Shown here: piece after piece, positions 35,901-42,845 of the stretch
Layout: every line of letters starts with the position of its first letter
Position numbering within the stretch: position 1 is the first letter of the stretch
Source: Bacteroidaceae bacterium
GTDB taxonomy: Bacteria > Bacteroidota > Bacteroidia > Bacteroidales > Bacteroidaceae
Assembly (NCBI GenBank): GCA_017517925.1
Contig: JAFWXS010000139.1
Coordinates: 1 to 60,407 of the forward strand
Reading direction: 5' to 3'
DNA length: 60,407 bases
Notes under the pieces: generated by a model
Seen by the model: the letters and a program-made list of their open reading frames with translations, nothing else
Database searches by the model: none
Told to the model about the DNA's origin: nothing
Program-made: the position numbers and the translations under genes

Positions 35901-36038
35901 CATCTCTCATCGGCAAGCATCGCATTCCAGGCAAGCAATGTATTCACGCTGTCAAACCTGAAGAATATGGACCCCGAGTCGCTGCGTGGTTATCCTATAC
36001 AGAAATCATACGGTGCGACACTTAATCTAAGCTTCTAA
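32964..36038 (+). CDS. SusC/RagA family TonB-linked outer-membrane transporter
   Basis: A 1024-residue TonB-dependent transporter. Order: signal peptide (to about residue 23), carboxypeptidase-D-like regulatory domain (ITGKVLDTGGEPLVGVHVKW, GYKTQEV), TonB-box-like DELVVVGYG (about 108-116), plug with the SusC signature (GVPRFG, ILKDAASAAVYGARAANGVILV) and a 22-strand barrel ending LNLSF. It works with the SusD partner 19 nt downstream, importing an oligomer across the outer membrane. No extra N-terminal STN domain is present, so it is probably not an anti-sigma signalling transporter. Its substrate cannot be read from sequence; the neighbouring peptidase points to peptides. Confidence 0.95.
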   Translation: MPNIKSIIFTIALAVCHMTLASAQEDIITGKVLDTGGEPLVGVHVKWKDQKVGTVTDLEGGFTLPQSKDKAILSVSYIGYKTQEVNVEKDQRIVHITLVDDAQNLDELVVVGYGIQKKSSITGSVETIKAEDLLMMPTMNLDQALTAQVAGLQVMQSTGDPSTAKESTIRIRGINDAPLLVIDGVPRFGTTTSDGEMRLSDLNPDDIESITILKDAASAAVYGARAANGVILVQTKKGKDEGKVNINYRGQYNLQQATQMPDFLDAYEFAQLFNKTVENTPGTTVEPYTPEQLEMIRTHSAPNLYGNEDYLSYLNNTGWSTTHSLSVSGGNKAVKYYLSTGYADSKGLYSGVGRNRLNYMGKIDAELAKGLTISFAANGSRTKAQNSSYYTIDNAYAFSPLQVVRFENGDLASIDGSNPLIAVEGLGGYIKDKSKMNTITANLNWDVSFVKGLSVYMRGTFDDNLRIETSFDKPVTLYTYDSTTGTYATDANTVYPTAKVSLEQDDHFFDSQLYEAGMNYMRTFEEKHDVEGTLVANYQRTHTQYMYGTNLDKGIYPEILGSAQSAELYGDEMYNQRASLIGRAKYGYDNRYFAEFSFRVDGSNNFHPDHRWGFFPSIATAWAISNEPFFKNWNQDVLSNAKLRFSTGRLGNDGLVGAYSYLKTYTETTNYGYNIGGNFRPGLYMTSNPNIDLTWGRTHDYNMATDLGFWKGRIGLTFEYFLRYETDKITSAPDYLYPPTTGVDGNIPSQNFSELKTWGWDLTLTHRNTIGKLRYTIGVILSKSDDEYLDFGDESAQLPNLRRKGRSSLVWTMYEADGLFQSQEEINNHRIDQDGQNNTTIAPGDIKYVDKNGDKKIDVNDRIYVKNSSHPDMDLGLKFNISYNGFFINASFQGEHGYKQNLKEYYTLENSTLQKFQRYHLYETWTPENPNARYPRLKFATSNDNNRKESTFWIEDCSFIRLKSLNFGYQFPKKWIKKLHLSSASIAFQASNVFTLSNLKNMDPESLRGYPIQKSYGATLNLSF

Positions 36039-36057
36039 CCTTGATTTACCATAAAAG

Positions 36058-37806
36058 ATGAAAAAGAATACTATAAAATACATCACTGTTACTGCCATCA
36101 CAGCCATACTGACGTTGACAAGCTGCAACAGCCTCTTCGATGACGAACCATACAACAAGATTTCTGAAGAGACAGTGTGGAGCAACAGTATGCTGCTCGA
36201 TGAATATGTTAACGGTTGGTATCGTAACATGAGTCATGGGTTTAAGACACTTGTACCCACCCACGCTTTGCTCAAAGGTGTCAGCAGATATTATCTCCCT
36301 TGGTTTGGAGATCAACTCAGCGTAGGAAATACCGACTGGTTCAATGCCGGATATGGCGATATACTGAAGGCCAATGAATCGAGCATTACCCTATGGGCAC
36401 AAAACACATGGATGTCGCACTATACCCAGATACAATATATAAACACCTATTTTGAAAACAGCAAATCTGTCACTGACCCTGCACAGAAGCAGAGGATAGA
36501 CGGTGAAGCCCACTTCATGCGTGCATACTATTACTATATGCTATGGCGCAGTTATGGTGGAGTCTTCATTATAGACCATCCTTTCGATCCACAGAAGAAA
36601 GCAGAAACATTCCCCAGAGCGTCATACGATAAAATGGTAGAATTCATCGTAGGCGAAGCTAAAAAAGCAGCGAACTTATTGCCCATAGAGCACGACGATG
36701 CCAACCTTGGCAGAGTAACACAGGGAGCCGCACTCATGCTGATAGCAAAGACCTATCTATGGGCATCAAGTGAGGTGTTCCAAAATAGAGACAAAGCCTA
36801 CCTCGGGTTCACTGACGACAAGAGCGAGGCGATGCTCGCTAAGGCAAAAGAGGCATACGAGGATCTCTTTGAGCTCGAAGCATACGACCTTATCCCTATC
36901 AGCGCAACCACACAAGATGGCATAAAGGATGAATACCGCAAGATATTCCTTACAAAGAACAGCCAGGAATCAATCTTCGAGATACAACATTCTGATGATG
37001 GCGACTACGCCAACAAGTTCGGACACAAACTCGATCGTGACGCCGCATCACCATTCTTCACAGGAACAATAGCCGCCTACACTCCTACGCACAACCACGT
37101 AATGGAGTACGGTATGCGTGAAGGGAAAACGTACGATGCCACCAAGCCATACGAGAATCGTGACTACAGATTCTATGCCAATATCCTATATAACGGGGCA
37201 AAATTCCGCAACCACGTAATGGACATGGCCACAACCGATGGTGTGCCAGGAAAAGACATAACCAAATATGGCACATCGGAATCTGCAGCAGTAAGCCGAA
37301 CAGGATACTACCTTGGAAAGTTTGTCGATGAGGGAGAAACCATCGACAACAATGATACCTACGCCTCATCACAAAACTACATTATCTGGCGCTATGCAGA
37401 GGCACTGCTCGACTATGCCGAGGTGACATTCCGATTGAATGACCCTACTACTGCATTGGAGTATGTCAACAAAATACGCCAACGTGTACACATGGAGCCT
37501 CACACCGACATTACGTGGGAAAAGATTGTCAACGAGAGACGCATAGAGATGGCTTTTGAGGAGACCACCTATTGGGACTTCTTCAGATGGGGCACGGCAG
37601 TAGAGAAACTGAACGGACAAAGCAATCCTATCAAAACCATGACCATTACCATTAAGAATGGAAAAACGACATATAAGGAAGCAAATCTTAACCGTTTCCC
37701 TGGAAGAGTTCGTATATTTCAGGAAAGACAGTATTATCTTCCCATCCCATGGGCTGACATCAAATACCATGGCGTAGAACAAAATCCCGATTGGACTGAA
37801 GTATAA
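36058..37806 (+). CDS. RagB/SusD family nutrient-binding lipoprotein
   Basis: A 582-residue surface lipoprotein (MKKNTIKYITVTAITAILT then LTSCNSLFDDEP, lipobox cysteine 22) that lids the SusC partner. The SusD fold is supported by helical TPR-like segments (RIDGEAHFMRAYYYYMLWRSYGG, LEYVNKIRQRVHMEP, WEKIVNERRIEMAFEETTYWDFFRWG) and the C-terminal YLPIPWADIKYHGVEQNPDW. It sits 19 nt after susC and is co-transcribed. A small secreted-protein gene follows after 57 nt. Confidence 0.95.
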   Translation: MKKNTIKYITVTAITAILTLTSCNSLFDDEPYNKISEETVWSNSMLLDEYVNGWYRNMSHGFKTLVPTHALLKGVSRYYLPWFGDQLSVGNTDWFNAGYGDILKANESSITLWAQNTWMSHYTQIQYINTYFENSKSVTDPAQKQRIDGEAHFMRAYYYYMLWRSYGGVFIIDHPFDPQKKAETFPRASYDKMVEFIVGEAKKAANLLPIEHDDANLGRVTQGAALMLIAKTYLWASSEVFQNRDKAYLGFTDDKSEAMLAKAKEAYEDLFELEAYDLIPISATTQDGIKDEYRKIFLTKNSQESIFEIQHSDDGDYANKFGHKLDRDAASPFFTGTIAAYTPTHNHVMEYGMREGKTYDATKPYENRDYRFYANILYNGAKFRNHVMDMATTDGVPGKDITKYGTSESAAVSRTGYYLGKFVDEGETIDNNDTYASSQNYIIWRYAEALLDYAEVTFRLNDPTTALEYVNKIRQRVHMEPHTDITWEKIVNERRIEMAFEETTYWDFFRWGTAVEKLNGQSNPIKTMTITIKNGKTTYKEANLNRFPGRVRIFQERQYYLPIPWADIKYHGVEQNPDWTEV

Positions 37807-37863
37807 TGTATTAGAAGCAACGTAGACATGTTTTACACAATAACTATATAAACTTAAAGGAAT

Positions 37864-38715
37864 ATGAAGAAAATTTTAACACTTTCATTCGTACTACTCG
37901 CTACTATGGGTACGGTAGCACAAAATTGGTTTGATGCAGCAGACAGAGATGAGAATGGCTGGATCTGGTTTGACACCGCAGAAAAGATCGAGAAGTATAT
38001 CGGTGTCATCAACGAGACCGACTATTTGGTTGATCCAAACGGAAAGCCCATACAGTTGGTTTATGCAGACATTTATCCAGACTACCCTGCATCGGAAGCC
38101 TCTGAGGAGTTTATTGGCGCAGGAACAGATGGTGAGACTGGTTCCGAAGGTTCACGTACTGGAGCGATTATGCTTCAGCCCTCATCGGGTTCAAATGTTG
38201 ACGGCGGTGGTTTTATTGTCTGCATGCCCTCATGTTACTCTTATGCCATTTGCTACTCAAGCAATAGTAAGGTAATGGCAAGAATCCTAGCAACAACCAA
38301 TGTAAAATCCTCTATGTTTCAATGGAATGCTGAGGGAAGCATAGATAGTGAAAGCGGTTGGAGAGTTATCAGTGCAACATATACAACCATTTTCAAGCGT
38401 CTTCCTAAAGGTATAAATACGTGGGACGGATTAGAAGAACTTAACAATGGTTATGAGCCTAAGGTTACCATGAAATCAAATGATCCGATATATGCTTGGT
38501 TCCAGAATGGTACAACAGATACAGTCTACATTCATGGTATAAAAGCAATAACACAAGAAGAAGCGACTGGAATAACTCATGCTCATATTAGAGCGGAGGA
38601 TAATCAAGCGGTCTATACTATTGACGGTAGGCAGATTGGAGGTGGTTTTGATAAAGTAGGAAAAGGCCTCTACATCGTGACTGAGCAGGGTAAGACACGA
38701 AAGGTAGTAAAGTAA
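37864..38715 (+). CDS. Secreted protein with C-terminal sorting-type tail
   Basis: A 283-residue protein of unknown function. It has a signal peptide (KILTLSFVLLATMGTVAQ), a middle domain without recognised motifs (contains SGSNVDGGGFIVCMPSCYSYAICY, with clustered Ser and aromatic residues, and a YAWFQNGTTDTVYIHGI strand) and a C-terminal QAVYTIDGRQIGGG plus KGLYIVTEQGKTRKVVK segment that resembles type IX secretion C-terminal signals of Prevotella-like species. Last gene of the metalloprotease-SusCD run; base use appears A/T richer than its neighbours. A surface binding protein for the SusCD ligand is one inference. Confidence 0.65.
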   Translation: MKKILTLSFVLLATMGTVAQNWFDAADRDENGWIWFDTAEKIEKYIGVINETDYLVDPNGKPIQLVYADIYPDYPASEASEEFIGAGTDGETGSEGSRTGAIMLQPSSGSNVDGGGFIVCMPSCYSYAICYSSNSKVMARILATTNVKSSMFQWNAEGSIDSESGWRVISATYTTIFKRLPKGINTWDGLEELNNGYEPKVTMKSNDPIYAWFQNGTTDTVYIHGIKAITQEEATGITHAHIRAEDNQAVYTIDGRQIGGGFDKVGKGLYIVTEQGKTRKVVK

Positions 38716-38734
38716 TTGTAGGATTAAGCATTAT

Positions 38735-38767
38735 AAAAAGCGGTGGATTTAAAATCTACCGCTTTTT
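38735..38767 (+). terminator. Terminator of the SusCD run
   Basis: A 13-bp stem (AAAAAGCGGTGGA with TCTACCGCTTTTT, one G-U pair) with a 7-nt loop, ending in a T run and located 19 nt after the stop of the secreted-protein gene. Confidence 0.88.
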
Positions 38768-38790
38768 ATATTTCTGTACAACGGAAGGAA

Positions 38791-38876
38791 TCAACGCAAG
38801 AAGATCTTCTTTATCGTACCATCGCTATATTTCACGATATTCATGCCCTCCTGCATGCCGTCCATCGATAGAGACT
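38791..38876 (-). pseudogene. Remnant encoding a sorting-type C-terminal tail
   Basis: On the minus strand the frame ending at the TGA (38793-38791) reads MDGMQEGMNIVKYSDGTIKK then IFLR, the hallmark end of many secreted Bacteroidales proteins and similar in style to the tail of the 37864 gene. It is preceded in frame by a TAG only about 27 codons upstream and has no signal or body, so only the 3' end of a lost gene remains, in the opposite orientation to the SusCD run. Confidence 0.6.
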
Positions 38877-39024
38877 AAGGGTAAACATCTATATAATTAC
38901 TTCATTATTGTTTGTTTCAGCTCAGAATTCCCCCAATAAAAGATGTGGGTAACTTTGAGGTTCACCTTACAGACTGGGTTATACAAGCATGTGACAAAAT
39001 CTGTATAGAGAAATGTTTTACGGC

Positions 39025-39055
39025 TTTGTCTATTCGTAAAAAAAACATACCTTTG
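39025..39055 (+). promoter_or_regulatory. Predicted promoter of ricT-gldH
   Basis: TTTG (39025-39028), 19 nt, TACCTTTG (39048-39055): exact consensus at both boxes. A further TAACTTTG at 38950-38957 lacks a paired -33 element. Apart from these and the gene remnant at 38791, the gap 38768-39162 holds nothing I can identify as a gene. Confidence 0.8.
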
Positions 39056-39094
39056 TACTTTGAAGAATTGTGCATCAACCTAAAAAGGGTTTTG

Positions 39095-39149
39095 AGTTTT
39101 TAAGTTTGCCATCCGGCTCTTTGACTCTCAACTCACAAACTTAAAAACT
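39095..39149 (+). promoter_or_regulatory. 14-bp inverted repeat in the ricT leader
   Basis: AGTTTTTAAGTTTG (39095-39108) is perfectly inverted at 39136-39149 with a 27-nt loop, ending 13 nt before the ricT ATG. In the mRNA it would form an A-U-rich hairpin next to the start codon, so it could influence translation. It shares AAACTTAAAAACT with the uppS leader. Confidence 0.6.
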
Positions 39150-39162
39150 GATATACTAAAAT

Positions 39163-40314
39163 ATGGATTACAAGACCAACGGCTGCGACGGCATAAGCTG
39201 CAAGGGATGTGGCCGGCAAGATAAGAAACTCAACGTCTTCGACTGGCTGGTCGATGTGCCGGGCAACCTCGAAGAGACCGACTTCGTGGAGGTGCAGTTC
39301 AAGAACACACGCAAGGGCTACTACCTCAACAGCAATAAGATTCCTCTACAGAAGGACGACATCGTAGCCGTAGAGGCCAGTCCCGGCCACGACATAGGTA
39401 CGGTGACACTCACCGGCAGCCTCGTGTTGCTGCAGATGAAGAAGGCACGCATCAAGAGCGATGCCGAGGTGCGCCGCGTATACCGGAAGGTACGCGAGGT
39501 GGATATGGAGAAGTACCGCGAGGCCAAGGCCAAGGAGCAGGACACGATGATACGCTCGCGACAGATTGCCAAGGACCTGGGCCTCAACATGAAGATTGGC
39601 GACGTAGAGTATCAAGGCGATGGCAACAAGGCCATCTTCTACTACATCGCCGACGGGCGTGTCGACTTCCGCCAGCTCATCAAGGTATTGGCCGATGTGT
39701 TCAAGGTGCGCATCGAGATGAAGCAGATCGGTGCCCGTCAGGAGGCCGGTCGTATAGGCGGTATCGGCCCTTGTGGCCGTGAGCTCTGCTGCGCCACTTG
39801 GATGACCAACTTCATCTCGGTATCTACCGGTGCCGCCCGCTTCCAGGACATCTCGATGAATCCGCAGAAACTCGCCGGACAGTGCGCCAAACTGAAGTGC
39901 TGCATGAACTACGAGGTGGACGTATACGTGGAGGCCATGAAGCGCTTCCCTGCCCGCGACATCACATTGGAGACATTGGACAATACCTACTACCACTTCA
40001 AGTCAGACATCCTCAAGCGCGAGATCACCTACTCTACCGACAAGAGCTTTGCCGCCAACCTCGTCACCATCAGCACACGCCGCGCCTTCGATGTCATCAA
40101 CCTCAACAAGAAGGGTGTGAAGCCCGAGTCGCTGCTCGAAGACGGCGACCAGGAAGAGCCGCAGCGCATCGACCTGCTCGACCAGGACAGCGTGACCCGC
40201 TTTGACAACGCCAAGAAGAAAAAGAAGAAGAAAAAGCCCGCAGGCCGCGGAGGAGGTAACAATCAGAACCGTGAACAGAAACGCTCTGCAGCCAACAATG
40301 ACAAGCAAGGCTAA
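39163..40314 (+). CDS. ricT: PSP1-domain iron-sulfur protein RicT (YaaT)
   Basis: A 383-residue PSP1 protein; in Bacillus RicT forms an Fe-S complex with RicA and RicF affecting RNase Y and phosphorelay activity. The PSP1 domain spans about 40-270 with GPCGRELCCATWM and AKLKCCMNYE cysteine pairs that bind the cluster, plus an N-terminal cysteine group (GCDGISCKGCGRQ). The C-terminal tail is an unusual run of lysines (DNAKKKKKKKKPAGRGG) and is poorly structured. The gldH gene begins inside its last codons (40298), indicating translational coupling. Its function in Bacteroidetes is untested. Confidence 0.93.
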   Translation: MDYKTNGCDGISCKGCGRQDKKLNVFDWLVDVPGNLEETDFVEVQFKNTRKGYYLNSNKIPLQKDDIVAVEASPGHDIGTVTLTGSLVLLQMKKARIKSDAEVRRVYRKVREVDMEKYREAKAKEQDTMIRSRQIAKDLGLNMKIGDVEYQGDGNKAIFYYIADGRVDFRQLIKVLADVFKVRIEMKQIGARQEAGRIGGIGPCGRELCCATWMTNFISVSTGAARFQDISMNPQKLAGQCAKLKCCMNYEVDVYVEAMKRFPARDITLETLDNTYYHFKSDILKREITYSTDKSFAANLVTISTRRAFDVINLNKKGVKPESLLEDGDQEEPQRIDLLDQDSVTRFDNAKKKKKKKKPAGRGGGNNQNREQKRSAANNDKQG

Positions 40315-40804
40315 GAGAATACTGCGCACATTATCTATGTCGGCCCTGACCGCTGCCCTATGCAGTTGTATGGCCGACACGCGGCATCTTGACTTCAAAT
40401 CCATCGGGAGCAACGGGTGGAAACATACCGACACGCTCACCTATACTATCCTCCCCCTGAGGGAGATTGGGGATTGCAGTTTCTCTCTATTGCTTCATAC
40501 TGATGATTACCCCTATGAGAATGTCGCTCTTGATGTTACTATCCGCCAGGACACGACCTTGCTCCTCCACAAGGAACAAAACTTTCTTCTCGACCACAAT
40601 CCTGCAAAGAGGGGGATAGGGCATCGCTGTGACTATACCTTATTTATAGACAACATAGCTCTGTGCGATACACTTCCTGCTACCGTTACACTTGTCCAGC
40701 AACTTGTTCAGGATACACTTATGGGGATACGCGAGGTAGGCATACGTATCGGTGCTCCCTTGTATCAATCTAATGGACCAGAGTGGAGAGTCGATTGGAA
40801 TTGA
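40298..40804 (+). CDS. gldH: Gliding motility lipoprotein GldH
   Basis: A 168-residue lipoprotein (RTLSMSALTAALCSC, lipobox near residue 22) of the GldH family, needed for gliding and envelope functions in Flavobacterium and conserved in many non-gliding Bacteroidetes. The core has YTILPLREIGDCSFSLLLHTDDYPYENVALDV and the terminal GIREVGIRIG strand. The frame is open from 40202, but that overlaps ricT heavily; the ATG at 40298 directly before the signal peptide is chosen, overlapping ricT by 17 bases. Confidence 0.88.
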   Translation: MTSKAKRILRTLSMSALTAALCSCMADTRHLDFKSIGSNGWKHTDTLTYTILPLREIGDCSFSLLLHTDDYPYENVALDVTIRQDTTLLLHKEQNFLLDHNPAKRGIGHRCDYTLFIDNIALCDTLPATVTLVQQLVQDTLMGIREVGIRIGAPLYQSNGPEWRVDWN

Positions 40805-40851
40805 TTCGTATTGTTGATTCTCTTGGATTCTAATAGAATCCGGTTGTATAT

Positions 40852-40889
40852 AAAGGAAAAGGCTGCACCACGGTGCAGCCTTTTCCTTT
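40852..40889. terminator. Bidirectional terminator between gldH and rpsO
   Basis: An 18-bp perfect stem (AAAGGAAAAGGCTGCACC with its reverse complement, 40852-40869 and 40872-40889) with A-rich and T-rich ends on both sides, so it can terminate both convergent genes. Confidence 0.92.
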
Positions 40890-40904
40890 CTCTTTAGTAG
40901 AGGA

Positions 40905-41174
40905 TTACTTACGCAATCCGAGAGCCTTAACGATAGCGCGGTAGCGCTCGATGTCGCGGTCCTTCAAGTAGTCGAGGAGGGCGCGACGCTTACCTACCAG
41001 CTTGGTCAATGCTCTTGCTGTACTATAATCTTTACGGTTCTTTTTCAAGTGCTCCGTCAAGTGGGAAATACGGTATGAAAACAATGCCACCTGAGCTTCG
41101 GGTGAGCCAGTGTCAGTGTTAGACTTTCCGTACTGTCCAAAGATTTCTTGCTTTTTCTCAGCGTTTAAATACAT
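40905..41174 (-). CDS. rpsO: Ribosomal protein S15
   Basis: Primary 16S rRNA-binding protein of the 30S central domain, 89 residues. Sequence features include TGSPEAQVALFSYRISHLTEHLKKNRKDYSTARAL and the terminal GKRRALLDYL...IVKALGLRK helices that bind the three-way junction. The open frame starts at 41231, but MYLNAEKKQEIFGQYG at 41174 is the true start. Expression is predicted from the promoter in repeat copy B (minus strand, 41249-41218), giving a leader near 37 nt. Confidence 0.96.
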   Translation of the reverse strand: MYLNAEKKQEIFGQYGKSNTDTGSPEAQVALFSYRISHLTEHLKKNRKDYSTARALTKLVGKRRALLDYLKDRDIERYRAIVKALGLRK

Positions 41175-41217
41175 AGGTTTAATAATTAAAAAATTGATAC
41201 TTTCGCATTTGCGGCTG

Positions 41218-41410
41218 CAAAGGTAGTGCAAACCGAACGAAAAAACAAATTTATTTGATTTTTTCTGAGGTGCAGCCTACCTTCTGGCTACGAAAGTAGC
41301 CTAAAGTTGTACAAGCTGAGCGAAAAACAAATATTCATTTGATTTTTTCCGAAGCGAAGCCTAATTTCTACTCGTGAAACGAGTTTAAGGTAGTGCAAAC
41401 CGTGCGAAAA
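41218..41410 (-). repeat. 84-bp dispersed repeat, copy B (tandem), with rpsO promoter
   Basis: Two tandem units (41219-41302 and 41303-41385, 84 and 83 bp) and the start of a third are visible; each begins (A)AAGGTAGTGCAAACC or AAAGTTGTACAAGC and carries GAnGnnnAGCCTA near its end plus a hairpin such as CTCGTGAAACGAG. Read on the minus strand, the left edge is TTTG (41249-41246), 20 nt, TACCTTTG (41225-41218), an ideal promoter for rpsO. The rest of the gap to acpP (41411-41540) has only a short open frame without a start. Confidence 0.8.
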
Positions 41411-41520
41411 GACAATCATCCTTACCAATCCTCCAGGCTTCCCAATCCTTTGCCGTAAGCACGGAGTTTTGCCCAAAGGATAAAAAATAGTGCACAGAAC
41501 CTCGAAATGTAGGCAAAATA

Positions 41521-41552
41521 TTTGGAGAGAAAGAGAAAGTTTATTTCCTTTG
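41521..41552 (+). promoter_or_regulatory. Predicted promoter of acpP
   Basis: TTTG (41521-41524), 20 nt, TTCCTTTG (41545-41552), one mismatch from TAnnTTTG. The leader is about 35 nt. Confidence 0.65.
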
Positions 41553-41593
41553 CAGTGCTTTAAAGTTATTTATTCATTAAAAACATTACTATT

Positions 41594-41830
41594 ATGGCAG
41601 AAATTGAAGCAAGAGTAAAAGCTATCATCGTTGACAAGCTCGGTGTAGACGAGTCTGAAGTAACTCCCGCCGCAAGCTTTACTAACGACCTCGGTGCTGA
41701 TTCTTTGGATACCGTAGAGTTGATCATGGAGTTGGAGAAGGAGTTCGGAATCTCTATCCCCGATGATCAGGCTGAGAAGATCTCTACCGTACAGGACGCT
41801 GTAGATTACATCGCCAACAACGCAAAGTAA
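41594..41830 (+). CDS. acpP: Acyl carrier protein
   Basis: Carrier of growing fatty-acid chains via a 4'-phosphopantetheine arm. The 78-residue acidic protein has the attachment site DLGADSLD with serine 37 and the typical [19 protein letters not shown]-terminus. It has its own promoter and is followed by a hairpin terminator. Bacteroidetes normally have fabF directly downstream; here rnc follows. Confidence 0.97.
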   Translation: MAEIEARVKAIIVDKLGVDESEVTPAASFTNDLGADSLDTVELIMELEKEFGISIPDDQAEKISTVQDAVDYIANNAK

Positions 41831-41853
41831 TCAGAGTACCCTGATAGTACAAT

Positions 41854-41897
41854 AAAAGTCGTAGTAATTGGACTCTTCCGATTATACGGCTTTTTTT
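41854..41897 (+). terminator. Terminator between acpP and rnc
   Basis: AAAAGTCGTAGTAATTGGA pairs with TCCGATTATACGGCTTTT (several G-U pairs), followed by TTTTT. It would isolate acpP, so rnc needs its own start signal or readthrough. Confidence 0.75.
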
Positions 41898-41929
41898 GTT
41901 ATTGCTACCCTATACATATTATATATACC

Positions 41930-42787
41930 GTGCATATAGACCATCTGACCGACTATATCCATTACTTGCTGTGCTGTAAGGACAAGGCCTTTGCCTGTCG
42001 TTTGCGCAAGATTCTCGGGTTCTACCCCCGCCACATTGCCGTATACCGCGAAGCGCTGATACACCGCTCGCTCAACCACTACCGCCCGCACGAACAGAAG
42101 AAAGACAATGAACGCCTCGAATATCTGGGCGATGCTGTCATCGAAACTGTGGTGAGCGATATCCTGTACCACCATTTCCCAGGGAAGAAGGAGGGATTCC
42201 TCACCTCTATGCGTAGCAAGATAGTGCAGCGCAGCAGTCTCAACCGCATAGCCAAGGAGACTGGATTGGTAGAACTCATACAGTCGACCCATATCAACCG
42301 TACACACAACAGCTTCATCTCGGGCAACGCCTTCGAGGCATTGGTAGGAGCCATCTATCTCGACCGTGGCTATGCTCACTGCTATCGTTTCTTCAAGGAG
42401 CGCATCATCGGCAAGCACATCGACCTCAAGAAAGTGGCCAAGGAGGACGACAACTTCAAGAGCCGTCTCATTGAGTGGAGCCAGAAAATGCAGTACAAGG
42501 TGGTATTCGAGCTGGTGGGCGAGAACATTGTAGATACCAACAGCCCCACCTTCCGCAGCCGAGTGTGCATAGAGGGGATAGAAGCGGGTGCGGGATTCGG
42601 CTACTCCAAGAAGGAGAGCCAGCAGCTGGCCGCCAAGGAGGCCATGCGCCACATACGGAAGAAAACCGAACTGTACAAGAGTATCGTAGAGGCACACAAG
42701 CAACGCCTCGCTCCTGTAGTGGCTGAGGGAAGTTGCCCCGAAGAGGAGAATGCGTCTGCAATGCAAGAATTAGCCGTGCAAGAGTAG
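41930..42787 (+). CDS. rnc: Ribonuclease III
   Basis: Double-strand-specific endoribonuclease processing rRNA precursors and regulating mRNAs. The 285-residue protein has the catalytic signature NERLEYLGDAVIE (E64, D68 region), SGNAFEALVGAIYLD with the second metal-binding acids, and a C-terminal dsRNA-binding domain (SRLIEWSQKMQYKVVFEL ... AAKEAMRHIR). It begins with GTG; no in-frame ATG is available upstream of the conserved region. The C-terminal 35 residues are an acidic extension. It lies immediately after the acpP terminator, and no fabF is present. Confidence 0.95.
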   Translation: MHIDHLTDYIHYLLCCKDKAFACRLRKILGFYPRHIAVYREALIHRSLNHYRPHEQKKDNERLEYLGDAVIETVVSDILYHHFPGKKEGFLTSMRSKIVQRSSLNRIAKETGLVELIQSTHINRTHNSFISGNAFEALVGAIYLDRGYAHCYRFFKERIIGKHIDLKKVAKEDDNFKSRLIEWSQKMQYKVVFELVGENIVDTNSPTFRSRVCIEGIEAGAGFGYSKKESQQLAAKEAMRHIRKKTELYKSIVEAHKQRLAPVVAEGSCPEEENASAMQELAVQE

Positions 42788-42845
42788 GTGCATCCGAAGA
42801 TTTTTCGTAACTTGCGCCATCTTATCAGATTTTGTATATACGCCT

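Noticed and set aside
30360-38767. Polysaccharide utilisation locus
   Set aside because: SusC and SusD are present, but there is no glycosidase, lyase, sulfatase or glycan regulator; the only enzyme is a zinc peptidase.
38912-39103. 63-codon plus-strand frame upstream of ricT
   Set aside because: It contains the predicted TAACTTTG box and both elements of the ricT promoter, so it is better read as regulatory sequence.
41422-41540. A minus-strand open stretch ending ALFFILWAKLRAYGKGLGSL then EDW between repeat copy B and acpP
   Set aside because: It looks protein-like, with a hydrophobic segment, but has no start codon and a stop just upstream; not enough to call a gene.
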